Of a DNA stretch of 9,003 nt, positions 6,827-9,003 are shown one piece after another. A program made the position numbers and the translations under genes. This stretch comes from an uncultured Burkholderiaceae bacterium. Its GTDB lineage: Bacteria > Pseudomonadota > Gammaproteobacteria > Burkholderiales > Burkholderiaceae. Positions within the stretch are counted from its first letter, which is position 1. Every line of letters starts with the position of its first letter. The notes under the pieces were generated by a model, which was given only the letters and a program-made list of their open reading frames with translations, was not told the origin of the DNA and did no database searches. The DNA is taken from NCBI GenBank assembly GCA_937862845.1, contig CALMCK010000099.1, positions 1-9,003 of the forward strand, written 5' to 3'.

Positions 6827-7881
6827 CCTGTTGTTTCATCGAGCAGCTGCGCGAAGCCGCGATGCAATGTGCTGGCGACATCGGCGTGTTTGTGCGCATT
6901 GGCCAACAGCAGTTGGGCGTACAGACGTGCTTTATGTGCAGGCAAGTCGTGTGCAAAGCATGCGCCGAGTGCCGCCAAGGTCTTGCCGCCACCCTCATAC
7001 CCATAAGCGGGCTTACTCACGCCGAGTGGTGAACGAGATGAGATGATGATGCCGACGCCCTGCCCGATAGCCGCTGCGATGGCCGCATATAATTCAAGAT
7101 TGACATTGCCCGCACCGACCGCTTGCACCACAATGGCCTGTGCGCCCGCTGCCACAGAGGCATTGAGCAACATCGCATCTGCGCCTGCATGCATTGTGAC
7201 AATGTCGACCCTAGGCACACTTGGTGGCGACTCGGTTAATGTTTCACGTGAAACATCAACGTTGGGCGTGAAGCGGCGCGCGGCGGATAAAAACCGAACG
7301 CCTTCTTGCGCATCTTCTGCATGGGTCAGTGTGCCGATGGGCATGTGGCTGGGTGAGCAAAAGGTTTGCACGCTCGACGTGTGTGTTTTGGTCACATGGC
7401 GTGCGGCATGGATTTCGTCATTCATCACCACCAGAACACCGCGGCCACGCGCTGCATCCGCCGACGCGACACGCGCCGAGCCCAGCAGATTGGCCATGCC
7501 ATCGGCAGATGGCGCATCGTTGCCCCGCATCGCGCCCGTGACGACCACTGGTTTGCCATTTAAATCGATGTTGCTCAAACACGCATCGAGAAAAAACGCC
7601 GTCTCCTCCAGTGTGTCCGTGCCATGCACCACCACTGCACCTGAGATGTCGTTATTTGATAATTGCTCAATTATGTGCGAGCGCAGCGCCAACATCAAGG
7701 CTGGCGTGACCTGTGCCGATGGGATGTTTGAGAATTGCGTGGATTGTATGGCGCACATTTTTCGTAATGCGGGAATTGACGCGGTGAGCTCATCGCCAGA
7801 CACCGCAGGCACCAGCATGCCATCTGCATTCGTGCGCATGGCAATCGTACCGCCAGTGAAGATGATGGTGATTTTTTTCAT
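6817..7881 (-). CDS. Cytoplasmic L-asparaginase with an embedded parS site
   Basis: Hydrolyses L-asparagine to aspartate and ammonia (possibly glutamine too). The 354 residues show the asparaginase/glutaminase fold. IIFTGGTIAM (6-15) holds the nucleophile T12, HGTDTLEETAFFLD (86-99) holds the second active-site Thr/Asp pair T88 and D89, GAMRGNDAPSADGMANL (116-132) follows, and K165 lies in the expected lysine position of the TKTHTSS motif. The C-terminal domain carries QAVGAGNVN, SSRSPLG and YGYEGGGKTLAALG (293-306). No signal peptide precedes the first strand, so it should be cytoplasmic. Residues 209-214 (DVSRET) in the probable linker between the two domains are encoded by a perfect parS palindrome. 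It follows the mutarotase gene by 23 bases and overlaps the TSUP permease gene. ATG start with weak AGAGA-type ribosome site. The type I or II label is not certain. Confidence 0.93.
   Translation of the reverse strand: MKKITIIFTGGTIAMRTNADGMLVPAVSGDELTASIPALRKMCAIQSTQFSNIPSAQVTPALMLALRSHIIEQLSNNDISGAVVVHGTDTLEETAFFLDACLSNIDLNGKPVVVTGAMRGNDAPSADGMANLLGSARVASADAARGRGVLVVMNDEIHAARHVTKTHTSSVQTFCSPSHMPIGTLTHAEDAQEGVRFLSAARRFTPNVDVSRETLTESPPSVPRVDIVTMHAGADAMLLNASVAAGAQAIVVQAVGAGNVNLELYAAIAAAIGQGVGIIISSRSPLGVSKPAYGYEGGGKTLAALGACFAHDLPAHKARLYAQLLLANAHKHADVASTLHRGFAQLLDETTGWG
7240..7255. other. parS centromere site 4, inside the asparaginase gene
   Basis: Perfect 16-base TGTTTCACGTGAAACA within coding sequence, about 1.2 kb from the intergenic cluster. 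In the asparaginase reading frame it encodes part of DVSRET (residues 209-214). Because it is a palindrome, the opposite strand also reads VSRET in one frame. An exact 16-mer by chance in a protein-coding region is very unlikely. Confidence 0.93.
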
Positions 7882-7904
7882 GATGGGTCTCTAGATAACA
7901 TGGG

Positions 7905-8636
7905 TTAAGCCAATAAAGAAATTCTCAATCGCCCCATCCACGTCCCACCGACAGTGATGGTTTTGGCAGTGAGCACGACAGGCTCGACACACAAAAATTT
8001 TTGCCAATCGGCGTGCGGAATATCAGTCAACGTGTGTTGTTCAGACGGGTTCCAGATTTGCCATGCATCGAAGCCCTCTTGCTCCAGCAGCAGATTCACA
8101 TTCGGTGAAAATAATTTAAGTGACGGCGTGATGGCATGCGCTTCATCAATCGCATGGGCATTTTGAAAGCGCGTCAATCCATACGTGCCGATGTCATAGA
8201 CAGGCGTATCGGCGAGGCCTTCGATGCGCGATTGCAGCACATCACCGACGAGGAAGTACGGATGCAGTCCACCCGTCCATTCAAATGCCGTCGTGCCGAC
8301 ATTGCGAATCTCAAAATAAATTTCAACGTGTTCATCTTCAATCGACGTGTCCACATTCAGCTGCGCGCGGTGCGGCCAATCGGCCTGCTCCGTGAGTAAC
8401 AAACTCGCCGATACGCAGCCATCAAGCATCGTGAACATCTGCCAGTCCTGCGTGCGCGCATAGCCGTGCTTGGGTAAATCGCCCAGCGTGGCGAACTGCG
8501 GGAATAGCACAGGCACGCCGCCACGCGCAGGTGTTGGCGGTGCTTGCAGCGTGTCTGGGCAGTAGAAAATTTCTGTGCCGAGGAGATTGGCCGAGAGCGT
8601 TTGACCGCCGAAGACTTGGGATTGGATTGTGTTCAT
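7905..8636 (-). CDS. D-hexose-6-phosphate mutarotase / aldose 1-epimerase family (YeaD-like)
   Basis: Predicted to interconvert the alpha and beta anomers of hexose 6-phosphates such as glucose 6-phosphate, in the cytoplasm. The 243 residues span a galactose-mutarotase-like beta-sandwich, a little shorter than E. coli YeaD (about 290). Family marks are ARGGVPVLFPQF (37-48), PKHGYAR (55-61, H57), the catalytic-type histidine H125 in LHPYF, IWNP (194-197), and E218 in CVEP, the expected general base. The RGG and HGYAR motifs favour the phosphosugar-specific subgroup over plain aldose 1-epimerase. The ATG lies 3 bases after the stop of the upstream gene and the stop 23 bases before asparaginase, so it appears to be part of one leftward operon. 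Metabolic linkage to asparaginase is not obvious. Confidence 0.9.
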   Translation of the reverse strand: MNTIQSQVFGGQTLSANLLGTEIFYCPDTLQAPPTPARGGVPVLFPQFATLGDLPKHGYARTQDWQMFTMLDGCVSASLLLTEQADWPHRAQLNVDTSIEDEHVEIYFEIRNVGTTAFEWTGGLHPYFLVGDVLQSRIEGLADTPVYDIGTYGLTRFQNAHAIDEAHAITPSLKLFSPNVNLLLEQEGFDAWQIWNPSEQHTLTDIPHADWQKFLCVEPVVLTAKTITVGGTWMGRLRISLLA

Positions 8637-8639
8637 GGA

Positions 8640-9003
8640 TTATTTTGTGTGACCTTCGATAATATCATCAGGTAAAACCGCACCTTGATTGGCATTAACT
8701 GTCACATACGTCACCACTTCGCCATTGGGACCGTCAAATGTGGTCATCATTCCAAAAATCGGGCCTGTTTCATAATTGAACGTGAAAAAGATGTTTTTTA
8801 CTTTTTGAGAAACAGTCACTTCACGCAAAACATTAATACTCATGGGTTTTCCAAAAAAAGTTTCAAAAGTAGGGAAAGTGCTTTCTAAAGAGACAAGCAT
8901 TGATTTTTCCTTGGCAATGGGTGAATTTTTGAGAAGCGTACTGATAAATTCTTTTGAGCCAGACTCTTTGTAGGATATAAGTGAGGCGTTTAATATGTAT
9001 TGA
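8640..9003 (-). CDS. C-terminal part of an uncharacterised protein, running off the right edge
   Basis: The reading frame ending at 8640 stays open to the window edge: no stop occurs upstream of the ATG at 8900, adding about 34 codons (QYILNASLISYKESG at the visible front). It is given here as a partial gene of at least 121 residues. An alternative is an 86-residue protein starting at that ATG, which has a good AAGGA ribosome site (8912-8908) seven bases ahead. I prefer the longer form because the extra part reads as ordinary protein and flows into FETFFGKPMSINVLREV. The pattern (helical front, GKP, then strands with NYETGPIFG and ending in LPDD) recalls small exported bacterial proteins of unknown function with an NTF2-like look; this is a loose impression. 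No function is assigned. It lies 3 bases before the mutarotase gene and is relatively A/T-rich. Confidence 0.65.
   Translation of the reverse strand, partial: QYILNASLISYKESGSKEFISTLLKNSPIAKEKSMLVSLESTFPTFETFFGKPMSINVLREVTVSQKVKNIFFTFNYETGPIFGMMTTFDGPNGEVVTYVTVNANQGAVLPDDIIEGHTK

Noticed and set aside
6687..7046. Plus-strand open frame of 119 codons rich in Arg, with similar overlapping frames
   Set aside because: It is a shadow of the permease and asparaginase genes in high-GC codons; no motif or ribosome site supports it.
5907..7255. Repeated palindromes considered as a CRISPR-like or REP-type array
   Set aside because: The repeats are 16-base parS sites with uneven spacing (47, 59 and over 1200 bases) and match the ParB consensus, which explains them fully.
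7043..7894. Long plus-strand open frame (283 codons) opposite the asparaginase gene
   Set aside because: It is antisense to a gene with clear catalytic motifs, resembles no protein I know, and its VSRET segment arises only because parS is a palindrome that reads the same on both strands.

Overview
The window looks like chromosomal DNA from a betaproteobacterium, probably Burkholderiales. ParA and ParB closely match the Burkholderia-type proteins I know (for example a LLRVMFD-x-RITLQQQVS stretch in ParA), and the order mnmG-rsmG-parA-parB is the conserved one near many bacterial replication origins. The organism is inferred from remembered family features, not from a search. All ten genes lie on the minus strand and are tightly packed. 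The longest stretch without a gene is 189 bases (5840-6028).

Right part (9003 down to about 5980, read on the minus strand): the end of an unknown gene that runs off the window, a YeaD-type hexose-phosphate mutarotase, a cytoplasmic L-asparaginase, and a TSUP (TauE/SafE/YfcA) membrane permease. Gaps of 3 and 23 bases and a short overlap suggest one operon. It ends in an intrinsic terminator at 5981-6009.

Middle (5840-6028): the boundary between operons. It holds three parS centromere sites in 122 bases, with the terminator between the second and third. A sigma70-type -10 box at 5867-5872 drives the next operon leftward. A fourth, perfect parS lies inside the asparaginase gene at 7240-7255.

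Left part (5839 down to 48): mnmG and rsmG (tRNA wobble-uridine and 16S rRNA modification), then parA and parB (chromosome segregation), an unrecognised outer-membrane-type lipoprotein, and a DEDDh exonuclease. Spacing runs from a 4-base overlap to 43 bases, so all six could share one transcript from the promoter beside the parS cluster. ParB made by this operon should bind the parS sites directly upstream of it. A hairpin at the left edge reads best as a terminator for a plus-strand gene converging from outside.

Most of the window is housekeeping. The parts worth a second look are the parS site embedded in a coding region, the parS cluster wrapped around the terminator and promoter, the uncharacterised lipoprotein, and the unnamed gene at the right edge. 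I see no wholly new system, no mobile element, no CRISPR array, no tRNA or rRNA, and no convincing oriC with DnaA boxes.
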